Of a DNA stretch of 64,000 nucleotides, positions 40,101-52,903 are shown piece by piece (within the stretch, counting starts at the first letter, position 1; each line of letters opens with the position of its first letter). The DNA is from Cardiocondyla obscurior (lineage: Eukaryota; Arthropoda; Insecta; Hymenoptera; Formicidae). The notes under the pieces were generated by a model, which saw only the letters and a program-made list of their open reading frames with translations, did no database searches and had not been told where the DNA came from. The position numbers were made by a program, and so were the translations under genes. The stretch covers positions 2,976,001 to 3,040,000 of the forward strand of contig NC_091882.1 in assembly GCF_019399895.1 (NCBI RefSeq), given 5' to 3'.

Positions 40101-43100
40101 TTATTACATCCATCGTTCTGGAAAGAAAGACGTTACGGGCGCAAATGACGGGCGGCTCAATGGCGAAATAGTTATTTTAACGCTCCCGCAGTTTTCCGCA
40201 AACCACGGACGCTCACGAGCCACTTACAATTCATGACGTGCCTCGTAAAAATGGCAGTCTATTTTTTTTTCTTTCTTTCTTTTTTTTTTATCTCCGCATT
40301 GTCTATGCTAATTTGTACAAAGGCGAATCGTCGTCGGGAAATAAAATAAAGAACCAAATGCTAGGAGTGGCGTTGTTTTGCCAGGAAATATCACTCGTGC
40401 CCGGGAAGCGTGAACGCGACCACAAAGAAACTTGGCTTCGCGCGTATGGAATAAATTTAAAGGTAAGCGCGGCTGCGAACGTTACGTCCACTTGGCATAA
40501 GATAATGTTTCTGCAAATCGACGTACGAAGAATACGCGTGACTCGACAACATCTAAGAGCCGCATCGCTGATTGTCGACCTGTCACTTCGCGGATTAAAT
40601 ATTACCAACAGTTGTAACTCTCGCAGCTCTCGGTCGTCTGCGTTGATCTCTGCTATCTTTTTTCCTTTTTTTTTTTCTTTTTTTTTTACCGAATAATAGC
40701 TTCGTGGCGTTTAAACCGCGGGATTTAACTTTAACAATTTATTCAACGAGAAAATATATAATTATCGAATCGATGGAAAGTTATTTCCCTCTGTCTTCAA
40801 TTAAAAATTAATTAAACGACGATTGGGTGACGGAGTTTAATACACTTCGGGATTTTCGTGCATTTTATCGGCGACGTTATTTCACGGTGCGTTTGTTCGA
40901 ACGGTATATACGATTAAACTTTTTATTTAAAGACAAGTGTGATTTTTAGTTAATAATTCCGACCGATTTGCGTCGAGCAAAAACGCCAAGGGAGATAGGC
41001 CTTTGTTGCGCTCAGGTGTCAGCGATTAAATATTAACGATCAACCACCGATCATCTACGGAATCGATACGGACGCGGGCTCACGCAGCTGCAGCGAGCAC
41101 CGTGCAACGGTGTGGGCTTAATCGTGTGTCATTTCGTATCGATCGGACGGGACTTATTATCGATGTAACCCGCTTTACATCTCGGCGGTAGCGCGCCCCT
41201 GTTAATAATCTGCCTGTCGCTCGCTTAAAATAAGAGGCGAGTGTACACTCGACGATCTCTCTCGCGTGTCCCCGTGCTTTTCAATTCCAGCATGATTGCG
41301 CTATTACAGGGCACCGCAATGCCGAAGACTCGCCGTTGAAGAAACGGTTCCCAACGTTCGCTTAGGCTAGATTTTATTCCGATAATGATTACGGCTCGCC
41401 TTCTTTTCTCCCTTTCTCTCTCTCTGTCTTTCTTTCTCTCTCTCGCGTAACGTTCCGTATGAAAACTATCGTGCTATATTAAGCTTCACGTTTTCTATAA
41501 ATAGTCTGACGTTGGTCGGGCCGCGGGTATCACGACATCGGAGGATCACGCCGCTGATCCGCACTTAACGTGTTAATTACGCCCAACGATTTCGCGCCAA
41601 TTGCCTGAAGTCATGATCGTTTCGCATCTCCGCGCGTTGACACGTTAGTTATAGCCGTCTCGTACTCGGGGCATACGCTAGATTTAGTTGCACCGTCGTG
41701 CCACGATGCCAGCCTGGCAATTACGAGAGCGTGTACGAGATCCCCGCGAGATCCGTTGCTCCGATCAATCTTAAGACCAATTCTCACGAATCCCTTTTAA
41801 TGATTGTTTTGATAAGCACGCGAGGGAAGCGCATCTGATACTCGCCACGTGGAGAAACTAACTCTAATTGTGCATTACCGACTTTGCTTAATTGGACTTG
41901 GATAACCCGCGTGATCTTATTACATTTTTTTTTTCTCTCTCTCTTTTTCTTTTGTTTTTCAAACTCGAGTAATTGATAATTTATTAACGGGGAAGAGTTC
42001 AAATTTTTAAGATTTTTAAGAAACTTAAGGTTTTCGTGAGATCCTTAAAACGCCTCGATCTGTCGTATCGATTTTGGGAACGATACTTTGCAAGTACCGA
42101 CTTCCGAAAGATTACTTTTAGCTCCCCTGCGCTCCCTTGATGGATTAGTGCGGAATTAAAAGAGAGATCTTAACGCGCGAAGTATCTCGGCGCGAGTTAC
42201 GCCAATGGCGAGCGCTCGCTCGGGCTACGGGGAATGCGCGGCACCTAGCCACCTGCATTTTATTGCTTCCATTAAAGTCGATCGCCGTAATGCGCTCCCG
42301 GGTAACAAAGACGGGTTTTTCTTGTAATTGCCTAGCAGTTAACGAATCCCACCGCGCGCGTCTTATCGTTCCGATTCCTTCGTGGCCCTTTGCTCGCCGA
42401 GGGATACCGAGAGAGAGATCGCGATTGTACGTACGCGTACGATCGCGTACAACACCACAGACACGGGAGGCACACGTGCGCATTGCGTATACGTCCGCCG
42501 TAATTATCCGGCATTTTATCTATCGACGTGCCGCGGCTTACGTGGAAACAGGTGCCGACTTAATGTAATTAGCGAAGATTTCTGTCTCGCCGTCGCTCGC
42601 ACTTTATTGCTTCCTCCGTACGCGCCGCTCGTTCATTCTCTTCACCCCTTCGAACTTAAACCGCAAACCCGTGTTGCGCGCGTTACACCCTGGATCTTCC
42701 GCGTATCGTCGTAGGCAAGGGAAAAAAAAAAAAAAAAAAGAAGAAGAAGAAGCGCGACCGCCGCGAGGTTGAGAACCCCGGGGGGGCTTTTGATTATACG
42801 GAAAAATTGAACGCAAACCCCTCGTAGGAGAGAATTTGCAAAGTCATTAAAGTGCGAGGCGATGCCGTTGGATATTCTTTTACGCGCCGCGACAATGCGC
42901 CGTGGTATCTCGATTACACGCCGACGGTCACGCTTGCACGGCAGCGCGCGCCGACCGGGAGGATCCGCGAGTTACACGGTTTACAGGACCGACGGGGTCG
43001 CCGTTACAAGGCGATTAGTCCGGCCGCCTCATTTTTCCCTCCTTCTCTTTCCGTCTTTCTCGCCGCTCTCGCCACGTTCTGCTTTAACACGTCGACGAGT

Positions 43101-45153
43101 CACGATCGGCTCGGGCCTTTTCTTCTTTCCACCGTACGAGCCAGCTGCTATTAGACGGCCGGGCTCTTTGCAGCTGCCCGGCGTCACTTGGTTATAAATT
43201 TTACAGTCAACCACTATGTCGAGCGATCCGTCGGTTACTTCGACCCTCTTTTTTTTTTATTAATTTTTTTTTTGCTTTTCTTTTTTGTAATATGTATTTC
43301 GCGCGGGGGAACAGTAGCGAGCGCCGTTCAATAAATCCGCGGAACCCTAAAAGATGACGATTTAAATTTCACAGCGATCCCATCGTCACGCGAATGACTT
43401 GAACTTCTCGCTGCATTTCTGGAGGTCAAAATGAGCCCGCATGCTGCATATAAATATCTTATCATATCTGTATATTCGCGGAGTCGTCGAGTTATGTATT
43501 TTCGTCGCACCGGCAAAACGCGGTCGTATAAACTTCGAGTTATTCTCGTTTACTTTACGCGAAGATCTCGACAATAACACGGAACGACTACAATCTGTGA
43601 CAACACACAGCGGCGGATTTTAACGCAATTTATTTAAAAAAAAATAAAATAAAAATAAAAAAAAAAGAATTGAAATATCCCAGTCTCTTTGACGACTCCT
43701 TTTTTTTTCCCCAAAAAAGTTTGCAGTCGTTAAAGGATTAACGTTCGGAAGTTTCGGCGATTTTTAGCGGTCGGGATGTACTCGTTTCCGAAACATGTAT
43801 TTTTATCCGGATTTACGGTAACAACTCGGTTGTCATTTTGTGGCGGTGTGGAATTTTTAGGTCGGCGCAAAAAAAAAATGAATGATGCGTTAGGGAGGTT
43901 AAGACCTTCATCACCGGCCTGATAACCGGTTTCCACGGTGAATCGCTTCTGTAACTTTAGTTTCCGACTCGGTCTCGTTGGGATCAAACAGCTCGTGTGC
44001 CCCCCGAGGGTCTCTTGTTCTCGGATTCCTGCACGCCACGCGTGTGATTCGAAAGAAGTGAAAGACAGATATTACGGAGTAACTCGTACTTCGGCTGCAC
44101 AATATTTCTTATTAAGCGAACTTTGACGTGCGTTTCTGGTATCGCGTGTGCCTCGCGTTTTCGAGAATTATTACTCTTAATACTTCGCGTCTGCCGTGGG
44201 ACTTTTTCTCTCCGGTTTTTCTGAGCCGGCTTTTACGTAGAATTTCTTTTACGCTCTACTCTCTCGTCACCCCAGATACTAAAAGCCACTTGATTTAGGC
44301 ACCCCCTTCCTCCCCTCCGGGGTGCTGAATACCTGCGCCTTTCGGATCCTCGTACCCTCGGGTTCTAAGTTCTCTTAATTTCAAAGTAAATTAGGGGATT
44401 AGAGCGAAGCATGATGTTCAAATCCCCGGATTCTTAATTTTTAATCTCTAAATTCCCAGAGATTTTTGGATCTCGTCTTAAGATTTTGGGGACTCCTATC
44501 GCTATCCGAGTTCTTATCGAAGACCGGTGAATGAGGCAAAAGGAATGTCTTTAGTTCTTTTTTTTTTTTTTTTTTTTTATATTTTATTTTTTTATTTTTT
44601 ACTCGTCGAACTTAACGACAAAACCTAATAATCAGTGAACGTGTTTTTATTACGAATATTACTGTAGCTTTTTTTTTTTTAACGAGAGATGCGACCGATT
44701 AGAGATTTTTTTAACAAGAGATGTGAACGTGAAATAATCACAGCAGATATTAGCGGCGAGCAGAGTTTGCATTCATCGGCAGATCGTATTTATGCACGCA
44801 GCTCCCTTTTGGCAGCACGCGAGTGCTGAAATCGAACGGGGGGAGGTGGGAGAAAGGGAGATGTTATGAAAACTCGTATGAAATTCGAGCCACACGACAC
44901 GCGGAGGGAAGCGGCGCCATACAAACGCGTACGCCACAAAGAGCAATCCCCGAAACACAGCCGCGCATTATATCGCCGCTAATCCGTCCCGATATGCGCT
45001 CGTACCCTCCCGTCGCGCATTCCCCGTGTGCGTGCGTGCGTGTACGCGTTTAGGTATGCGTGAATCGCAGATTAACGTCGTGCACGGTGTTACTTGTTAA
45101 CTTGTTACGCGTTTCGTTCTCGCCGTGCATCGCCCGTGCATCGTCACGAACGA

Positions 45154-45177
45154 GGGGCAGGGGGGAGGGAAAGGGGG
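45154..45177 (+). other. G-quadruplex motif
   Basis: G-runs of 4, 6, 3 and 5 are separated by loops of 2, 1 and 3 bases. It lies in a CpG-rich pocket of the sbb intron, near alternating GTGCGT sequence at 45020-45050. Confidence 0.5.
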
Positions 45178-48100
45178 ACGGAAGCGCCGAGAAGAGAGAA
45201 CGAGGCAGGGGGGCCCACCCCGCTCGTGTTGGTGCACACTTGTGCGACTCGCACCTATGAATATATTCATGAGAGATGAACATGGCGCCCGCAGCTCCCC
45301 GCGGCCCCCCCCCTCCCCTCACCTCATCAGCTCCCATCTGTTTCTTCCTCTTTTCTCCTCAACGCGATACTTCTCACCCACCCGCCCCACGCGACCGTAA
45401 TCGAATCATTTGATCGGCAATTAAATTAATAATCTCGCGAACGCCCGACCCTCCGACCTCCCCCTCTTCGTCGCTTCGATTTTCGCGCGGAGAATCCGGA
45501 TCTGCTCACCGGATGTCCGAGCGTTTATCGCCCCCGGGTGCCCGGCACCGCCGTTGTCGTTTAAAGATCATTACTTGCGCTCTTGTTGCCGTCGCCGGAG
45601 GAAGCCTGAGAGCCATATTGCAGTCGGAAACCCTCCACGGCGCTCTCTCTTTCTTACGTCTCTTTGTCCGATCCGCTCGCTCTTGTTCTCTCCGTCGTGC
45701 TTTTATTCGCGTCCGGCTTCTTCCTCGCGTTTCCCTCCCCTCCCCCCTGCTCCTCCACTACTTGCGGTTTTCTATGTACCGGGTGGCGCGCAACGTGTCG
45801 CGCACGTGCCGCCGAGGAGTTTTGTGCCAATTTGATGGAAATCGCTCTCGCGTGTCTGAAATCGCTTCCACGGGCGAATTTTACGACGCCGAGTGTCGCA
45901 ACCAACACCGACGCGCTCATCGTTATGCTCAATATTTCTATTTCTATTTCTATACATTGCATCAAATATATATCTCTCCATATATCGTTCTCCGTGACGA
46001 TAAAACTGCCACCGCAAAAAAATTGTTCTCGGTGTGAAACTCCGTTATCGCAAAGCTCGCGCTAGATCGTATTTCGCTAATAAAACCTTAATCATCCAAC
46101 TAGAAGGTGAACAATTTTCAACGTAAAAATATTCACCGGGTAAAATGTAAAAAGATAGCGGGGCAGAAGTTTTCTTCGGTAAATTAATTCCGTTATTACC
46201 GGAAGCCCTCATATATTTTAATAAAGCTTTAATATTAAGCCTCGAAATAACTGAACTGGGAAAGCTTTTTCGCGGGAGAAACTTCGCAGCATGCAAAAGT
46301 TATATTTTCTTTCTTTTCCCCCTTTTTTTTTTTTTTTTTTTACGACTCACTCGAGAAAAGTGCCGAAGAAAATCCAGACGCGTATCTAAAATGCCGCGCG
46401 ATCACGATTGAACGACCCGAGGCGGAAAAGGCACGCGTGAGGCGGCGATACGCGACATGTAAGTAGAAGGGTAGATGCGCGCATGAAGTTATATTATATG
46501 GCGGCGACGTTCGTGAAAGGCTTTTGAAAGAAGGTGTCGGCCGGTCGTCGTATTCCGCGGGCGAGCGCTCGCCGGGAATTTCTTTACACCCCGTATTTCC
46601 GTTCCTCCGTTTCGCCCCCACGTTGTCCGCAGCGACACTTTCCTCTCTGTGTAAGTAAATTTACGCGCCTCTTTCTTCGCCCCTCTTCCATTTCGCGGCG
46701 CGTCTGCCCTCGTTCCCGAGCTTCTTCTAACCCACGCCCTTTCTTCCTTTCCGCGCGCACCATTACGGTCCCTTTCTCTTCCTCCTTCCCCGTATTCCCT
46801 CTTTTATTCTTTTTACACGTGCTCTCTCTTTCCCGTTTGTCTTCCGGAAAACACGTGATACAGCGCGTACGCCTTCTCCGCTTTAGCTTTCCCGCCGCTC
46901 GCTTCTTTTTCCCTTTGCTCTCTCGTTACGTACAGAAATTTGTGAGACTGATTCCCGAGGCTTTCTTACGTGCGACGGCCTCGTCTCCTCCGGCGAAAGA
47001 AAACCGCACGCGAGAACGTCATTTCATATTGCTTTAGCATTTACCGTCGTCTGCGTTTTTTTTTTTTTTTGCGTTTATCGCGTTTGTTCTCGATTTTATT
47101 TCTTTCAAATATTTAATTGCTTAGACAAATAATTAAAAACGACTTTCATACTGGGCGGCGAAGCATTTTTACAGACCGACGAGGCAGATTTATCGTTCTC
47201 TCCCTTTCGCGAGTGCTCTCGTTCGGTCAACCGTACGCGATTTATATCAACTTGTACGCTACTTATACCGCTAGCACGCTCTCTGCGCATTCACGTTTAT
47301 CTCTTCTCGTGTAACGCAATCGTATCGTGTGTCATTTCACCGTATGCTCGAGGCCTGGGGTCCCGAGGCGAGATAAAATTCCCTCCCGCTTTCCCACCTC
47401 CGCGTCGCGAGGGACAAGAAGGTCTGGATTGACTCGTGCTTCCCCTTCGCGTTCGTCTTGGGGACCCTCGTAAAGTCCGTCTCCCTCGGGCTTAGGGGAA
47501 CCAGCCGAGGCCCCCCTCGCAACGGCGAGATTTCTCTCACACTCTCTTCCCCTTACGACGAAACTACCTATCGGAATGCCGCCGGCTGTTGCCGTGACAC
47601 CATACTCGACGAGCTACATGCGACGCATCTTCTACGCGGATACGTTCTCGCCGGCGATTCTCGGGGACGAACGGCCCGATAACTCTATTATACTCGACCT
47701 ACGGACCGGGCGATCTTCGCGCGAGGTGAAAGGAAACGTAACGACGCGCCGAATCGCGCGCGTTGTTAAATCAAGAAAAAGCGGATGTAGCCGGGGCCTC
47801 AACGGCGGGGCAATCCATTGGGAATTCGTCGCTCGGTTATTCCTCGAAAACGGCGTCGAGGTACGTTGCAGAGAGAATAAAAAGCAACGAGTCGAATAAA
47901 ATGAGAAGCTAGTCGCGAGAATCGGGGCGTATTGCGAATAAGAGAACGTTGCGTCGTTCAATGTTTTAAGAATAAATTTTTAACGTCGTTTTATGCAGAG
48001 GAAAAGCAAACGCTCGGCAATATTCTGTGTATAGAGTACAAATTGTAAAATGAATGAAAATAAAATAAAATAAAATAAAAAATTCCTAGAGTCTGTTTAA

Positions 48101-48496
48101 TTACTCGGGGATTTAATTGAGAGAGCTTTAGAGAATTAAGTAACGATATCACCGATGGCTTTCGGCTTTCGTCGTTTGCCGCGCAAAATCCCCGTATTCG
48201 CGAGGGTCATAAAAATATCGGAGATAGCAAGGGCTGTTACGTCACATGTAATACCCGCTAAATGACCCGTCCACTTTGTCGACGTACGCACCGATTGATC
48301 GGCTATTTTTAAGGGACGTAAAGTCGCTTTTAGATAGACATCGTATTTATACACGTTGGACAAACGTCGCCGGGCAGTCATCGCCGTCGCCATCGTCATC
48401 GCCGTTCACCAGCCCTCGATCGATAACGGCGACGACGATCGTGCGTCGCTCATAAATAAAAACGTAAGGAGAATATAAAACGCCGATATTACACGC

Positions 48497-48522
48497 CGCG
48501 TGTGTGTATGCGCGTGTGTGCG
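48497..48522. other. 26-base alternating pyrimidine-purine tract
   Basis: CG, TG and TA steps alternate without a break for 26 bases (CGCGTGTGTGTATGCGCGTG and onward). Such tracts are prone to the Z form. A CT-rich run (48661-48690) follows within 150 bases. Only the base pattern is seen. Confidence 0.5.
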
Positions 48523-48950
48523 GTGCGCTCGTACGATTCCCGAGCACGATACACCGGGTATATACTCTCGCCATCTCCTGCGAAAGCCCCTCCCGGTCTC
48601 AGCCCCCGCGTTTTCCCCTCGCTTATATCCACCGGTCTGCCGATCTTTTCTCCCTCGCCCTATCTCTCTCTCTCTCTCTCTTTCTCTTTCTGCCACGATT
48701 TCCTCGACGCTGCAGGCTCGAAACGGCAGTAAACCCGGTCCTCTATAGCCGATCATAAAATAGTTACAACTCGCCCTCGCCGGCCCCCTCGCGCCCCTAC
48801 GCGCACAAAACGCAGCGAACTAAACTGCATACGTGTACGTACGTAAATGCAGCCACCTACACGTGTCGGGACGCACGTGTAGTCCCCCATGCCCGCGCGC
48901 GGGTGTGCACGCGCCCGTGTACGTGTGACTGCGGCCGCCCACACGCCGCG

Positions 48951-48973
48951 ACGCGTACGCGTGTGTGCACGTA
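48951..48973. other. 23-base alternating purine-pyrimidine tract
   Basis: ACGCGTACGCGTGTGTGCAC followed by GTA alternates perfectly. It is the longest such tract in a 160-base stretch (48826-48990) dense in ACGTGT and GTGCAC words, so this pocket is a second possible Z-DNA site. Confidence 0.45.
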
Positions 48974-49322
48974 AGTGCAACCGGGCGCTCAAGCGCGACG
49001 CAAACACATGTGCGTGCCCGTCTTGCTTTATCATTTCGCAATTGTCGACGTGCCGCGAACTGTTCCTCCGTAAATTGCATCCCGGGCGAGCTTCTTCTCC
49101 GCGAAGAAGAGCGGTTATCATCGCCGATAACGATCGCCGTCGGCCGTCAAAGAGCCCGCGTCTGTCGTTTTAACCCTCCGCCCTCCAGATTGCCCGCTCT
49201 TCGATTTTACGATCGCGTTGCGAGTCCGTTACGAAAACGCGACGTTAACTGCAGGTGAAAATTTCACTCGAGCCCCGGGGGGATAAGTGGTATCTCGGTG
49301 GCGCGCGATATGCACGGAACGG

Positions 49323-49616
49323 GTTCAACGAGCGCGTCAGCTCGCGTCTTCGTTTCTGAATAAATAAATTGCCGTTAACGAATCGATCGGCGAGGGGGGA
49401 GGGGGGGAGCTCGAGTATACGACGCGCATTTTTGTCGGCGTAACGTGGGTGGTGACGTTATTCGCCCGTGTAAACGTTTGACGTGCGAGCAAATTGAACG
49501 AGCGTTGTCAGCTCATAACTTCATTTCGAGATAAATAAATTACAATGAATCGATTCGCGCGCTAGAAATATAAGGGGGGGGAGGGGAGGGGGAAGAGGGA
49601 GCATTTTTATCAGCGG
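49323..49616. repeat. Degenerate tandem duplication (about 174 bp unit)
   Basis: Copy 1 (49323-49440) and copy 2 (49493-49616) share, in the same order, GAACGAGCG/CAACGAGCG, TCAGCTC, TTCATTTC/TTCGTTTC, ATAAATAAATT, AATCGAT, a G-rich run, and GCATTTTT followed by CGG. Copies differ by substitutions and small indels. No coding frame is shared. Confidence 0.6.
49574..49599 (+). other. G-quadruplex motif in duplicated unit
   Basis: G-runs of 8, 4, 5 and 3 with loops of 1, 1 and 4 bases on the + strand. The first copy of the duplication carries a shorter G-run block at the matching place (49394-49408), so the G-rich segment is part of the repeated unit. Confidence 0.5.
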
Positions 49617-51179
49617 TGCATAATAGACGTACGTACGTACGGCACCGCGTGTTCGTGCACACCGGCGCACACACACGCCCGCGCGTAACACTTTTGCCAC
49701 ATACGTTATATCTTTAGCAGCCGATGTACACTTGAGAAGTTCTAACATCAATTTTCTTGATTGCTATACTCGATACCAGACTTTTGTGCAGTACAGTCAG
49801 CTACCACGCGAGTTGCATCGTGAATGATTGATCACCCAGAAGGAATTTAATGAAGAAACCGTTATAGAGCAGGGAAAATTGTACAATAACGGCGGAGTAT
49901 CGCGGGGAAAATATTACGGCGGCGTTTCTAAGTATTCCGCGACGGTTAGATCCTAAGAGGATGTCGTAGCATTTCCGTAAATGGCTCGCAATTTACAGCG
50001 GCGGTTCCTTCGCCGCGGCATTCGCGCTCGATGGCTAAACCCCTCGCGCCCAACTTTTTTTTTTTTTTCCCCTCCCTTCGTCCGTCCGACAATTTCACCG
50101 AAGTGACTGCGATAATGGACAAACGTTTTACCCGCGCGATATTATTTTCGCCGTTGCAATTTATTACACTATCCATCTAGCCGTCAATTTTGCCGGCGAT
50201 AATGGCGCCGGCGAGCATAAAGCGACGATCGTTGCCCGTTCCGATGCGTCGGAAATTTCCCGACTGCGTGGGCGAATTTGATTTTTCAACTGGCGGAACG
50301 CGTCGGAAAGAATCGTTCGATCGGCGAGGGCTCTCGAAAATGGTATCCGCGCCCATATCCGTCCCTTTGATTCCTCGGTTTTATTCCCGTTTTTTTCTTT
50401 TTTTTTTTTTTTTGTGCGACTGTTTTGTATTTTTTATACCGGTCACCGCGAGTCTTCCTCTCGACGTTTCTCGTCCGGTCGCTCCGGTTCTCGTGTAAAC
50501 CATTCGGTGCGCTTCCGCGGTGAAGAAAAAACAGAATAATCAACGACCCAGCCCGGAATCTTATTAAACCGATGAGCGGAGATTAAAACGACAATTGGTG
50601 AAACGAGTCGGGGCATTCCTATTCACGCCTGTCACACGATTAAACAAAGCCGTTTAAGTTCTAACGAGCGCGCTCGACGCCCTCGCGTCGATACGGGTGA
50701 CACCGAGCGGTATAAAAAGTGACCGTACGTCTCTTTAGTATTTTTAATATTTTTTCGACGGTAGCCGAAAGCTATGGTTACGTTATTCATTGTCCTCTTA
50801 TTTTATTGTCAAACATCTCCATGACATTTTTCTAAAGAAATATCGACATTTCGGTATTATTGAAGCTTCGCAAGCGGTTTTTTTTTTTACTCTCCCTCCC
50901 CTTTCGTGCTCTGATATCCGTCGAGTAACGACGGGCGATGTCGTTTTTCTTTATTGCCACGACAGGCTGCGCAAGCTCGTTGGCGATGTATTTCCTTCCT
51001 CTCGCAAGCTGTCGCATCTCGCGTTTCACGGCTGTCCTTCCGCGTCGCCGACTCGTCGTCGTTCTCATCGTTGTCGTTCGTCGTCGTCGTCGTAACACGG
51101 CAAAATAGTTTCGCGCCAGAACAATGCCGCGATTACGTCGGTCCGTGCGCATTGTACATTATGAGCGGGTAACGTGAAA

Positions 51180-51195
51180 CGCGCGCGCGCGCGCG
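51180..51195. repeat. (CG)8 dinucleotide repeat
   Basis: Eight uninterrupted CG steps. Pure CG repeats are rare in animal genomes that methylate CpG and are strong Z-DNA formers. Its survival fits the low CpG loss seen across this window. Confidence 0.8.
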
Positions 51196-52882
51196 TCGCG
51201 CTTCTGTAATTATGGAAACCAAGCATAAACTCCGCGATTTGCATTTCAAACTACCATTGTAATCTCGGGGCCCGACAGGCGGCCGCGTAGCTCGTTCCTC
51301 CGTACTTTTAGCTACCCACCTATCTCCCGCCCTTTACCCCTTTTGCCTTTAGAACAATTCGGAATTGCCTCTCTTACTCTTTCGACGGGCGGGGATCCCC
51401 GACCAATTTGGAGTCGGTTCTTTCGCAACTAAAACACGAGGAGTCTTGTGCCGCGGCTCGCAGAGACGCGGTGGGATTTTTGGGGGAAATTATAACAACG
51501 TCGGGGAGAAACAGCGAGGTATACTTTATCGTTTCTCATTTCGCTGCCAGTCTCGCGGAGATGTCCCGCCGCCAGAAATCGCGAAAATTTCATCAACCTT
51601 ATTTCGACGTTTGAAGCTGCAAATTTATCAAAGGGACGGAGAGACGCGTAACGAGTCGCGGGTATATTTCGCACGTACACGGCTGGGTCGTTCCCCACAT
51701 ACTGTCACGCATCTCGATTATTCACGTTAATGCGTTTCGACGCATTCAACCAAGCCGCCTGTAACCGCGTTTCCGACACAAATTTTATTCCACGGCGAAA
51801 GCGCCGTCGAAACGATAACACCTATATAAATTCGTCCGGATTAATATACGGCCCGTGTACACGGTCGAGGCTATCTATGGACTGATTCACGCACGGGAAC
51901 GCAGATCGATCTAAACTTTTCGGCGTGTAAAATCGAATAAAAGGCCAAAAATAATATAAGCAATTTCGTTCTTCTTGTTACTTTTTTCTCTCTGTTTTTA
52001 TTTTTTATTTTTATCTTTTTTTTTTTAACCGATCGGTTCAAGTAATCGAGTCCCACCCTCGATTTTCCGCCTACGAGGAATTTTGTTATTGAGAGATGCC
52101 CCCGGCGGATAACGGAGATATCGGGCGGACATATGGCTTTGTGCATCGTTTGAAAATCCGTTCCGCGAAGCCAGATATTAATATCGAACCGGCGGATATA
52201 TCGCGACATCGGCGACATTTAAATCCCGCGGGGTGAATAAATGAAAAATCCCCGCGGCGGCGCCCCCGATATTCCCGGTTTTCACGGGGCGGTGAGGGTG
52301 AAAAAGGAAAGAGGAAAAAAAAAAAAAAAAGGTTACGTCCGCATTACCCAAAATTACGCCGTTAATTAGCGCGTTAATTATGCACGGCATCGCTAATTGC
52401 TCTCAAAGCTCTCTGCCTGGGCTGTGCGGCGATTTTGTTTTCCAAAATGGAAATTTGTTTGCATCGAGCCGCGAAAATTACCGCGGTCGGCGGAGCGCAT
52501 TCGTTCGGCGGACATCTCGCTAATTGCTTTTAAACCCGCAACAAGCCGGCTCCGCGGGGCTGGGTTTTCCATATTACGCCATATTTATGTGCTTAAGTGT
52601 GCACCGCATGAAAACGCATAGCGCGCCCGTGTATGTAATAATAAAATAACAGTGATAAATAAAATGGCGGTACCTCGCCGGTATTAATAGTAACGTCGAT
52701 AATGAAAATACTACAATGGAAGTTATATCGTATCTGTATTTGCCGGGCCGCATCGCGGCATATTTACCTTGATTCACGTCGTACCGATCGTGCTTTTTAT
52801 CACCGCGTAAAAATAGGCAAGAAACAACTTTAATATGGATAAAAAAAAATAAATATTTACAATAAAATGACGCAAGGCGAAC

Positions 52883-52903
52883 GGGGGGGGAGGGGTGGGA
52901 GGG
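52883..52903 (+). other. G-quadruplex motif
   Basis: G-runs of 8, 4, 3 and 3 are separated by single-base loops, the most compact G4 pattern in the window. It lies 1.35 kb upstream of the second coding exon, at the left edge of a CpG-rich pocket. Confidence 0.55.

Noticed and set aside
45513..47037. Two + strand frames of 174 and 167 codons
   Set aside because: Ser/Arg/Phe-rich readings of pyrimidine-rich DNA with competing frames. Not supported as genes.
50711..50745. TATAAAAA as a promoter
   Set aside because: Followed by T-rich sequence without an initiator, so likely a chance word.
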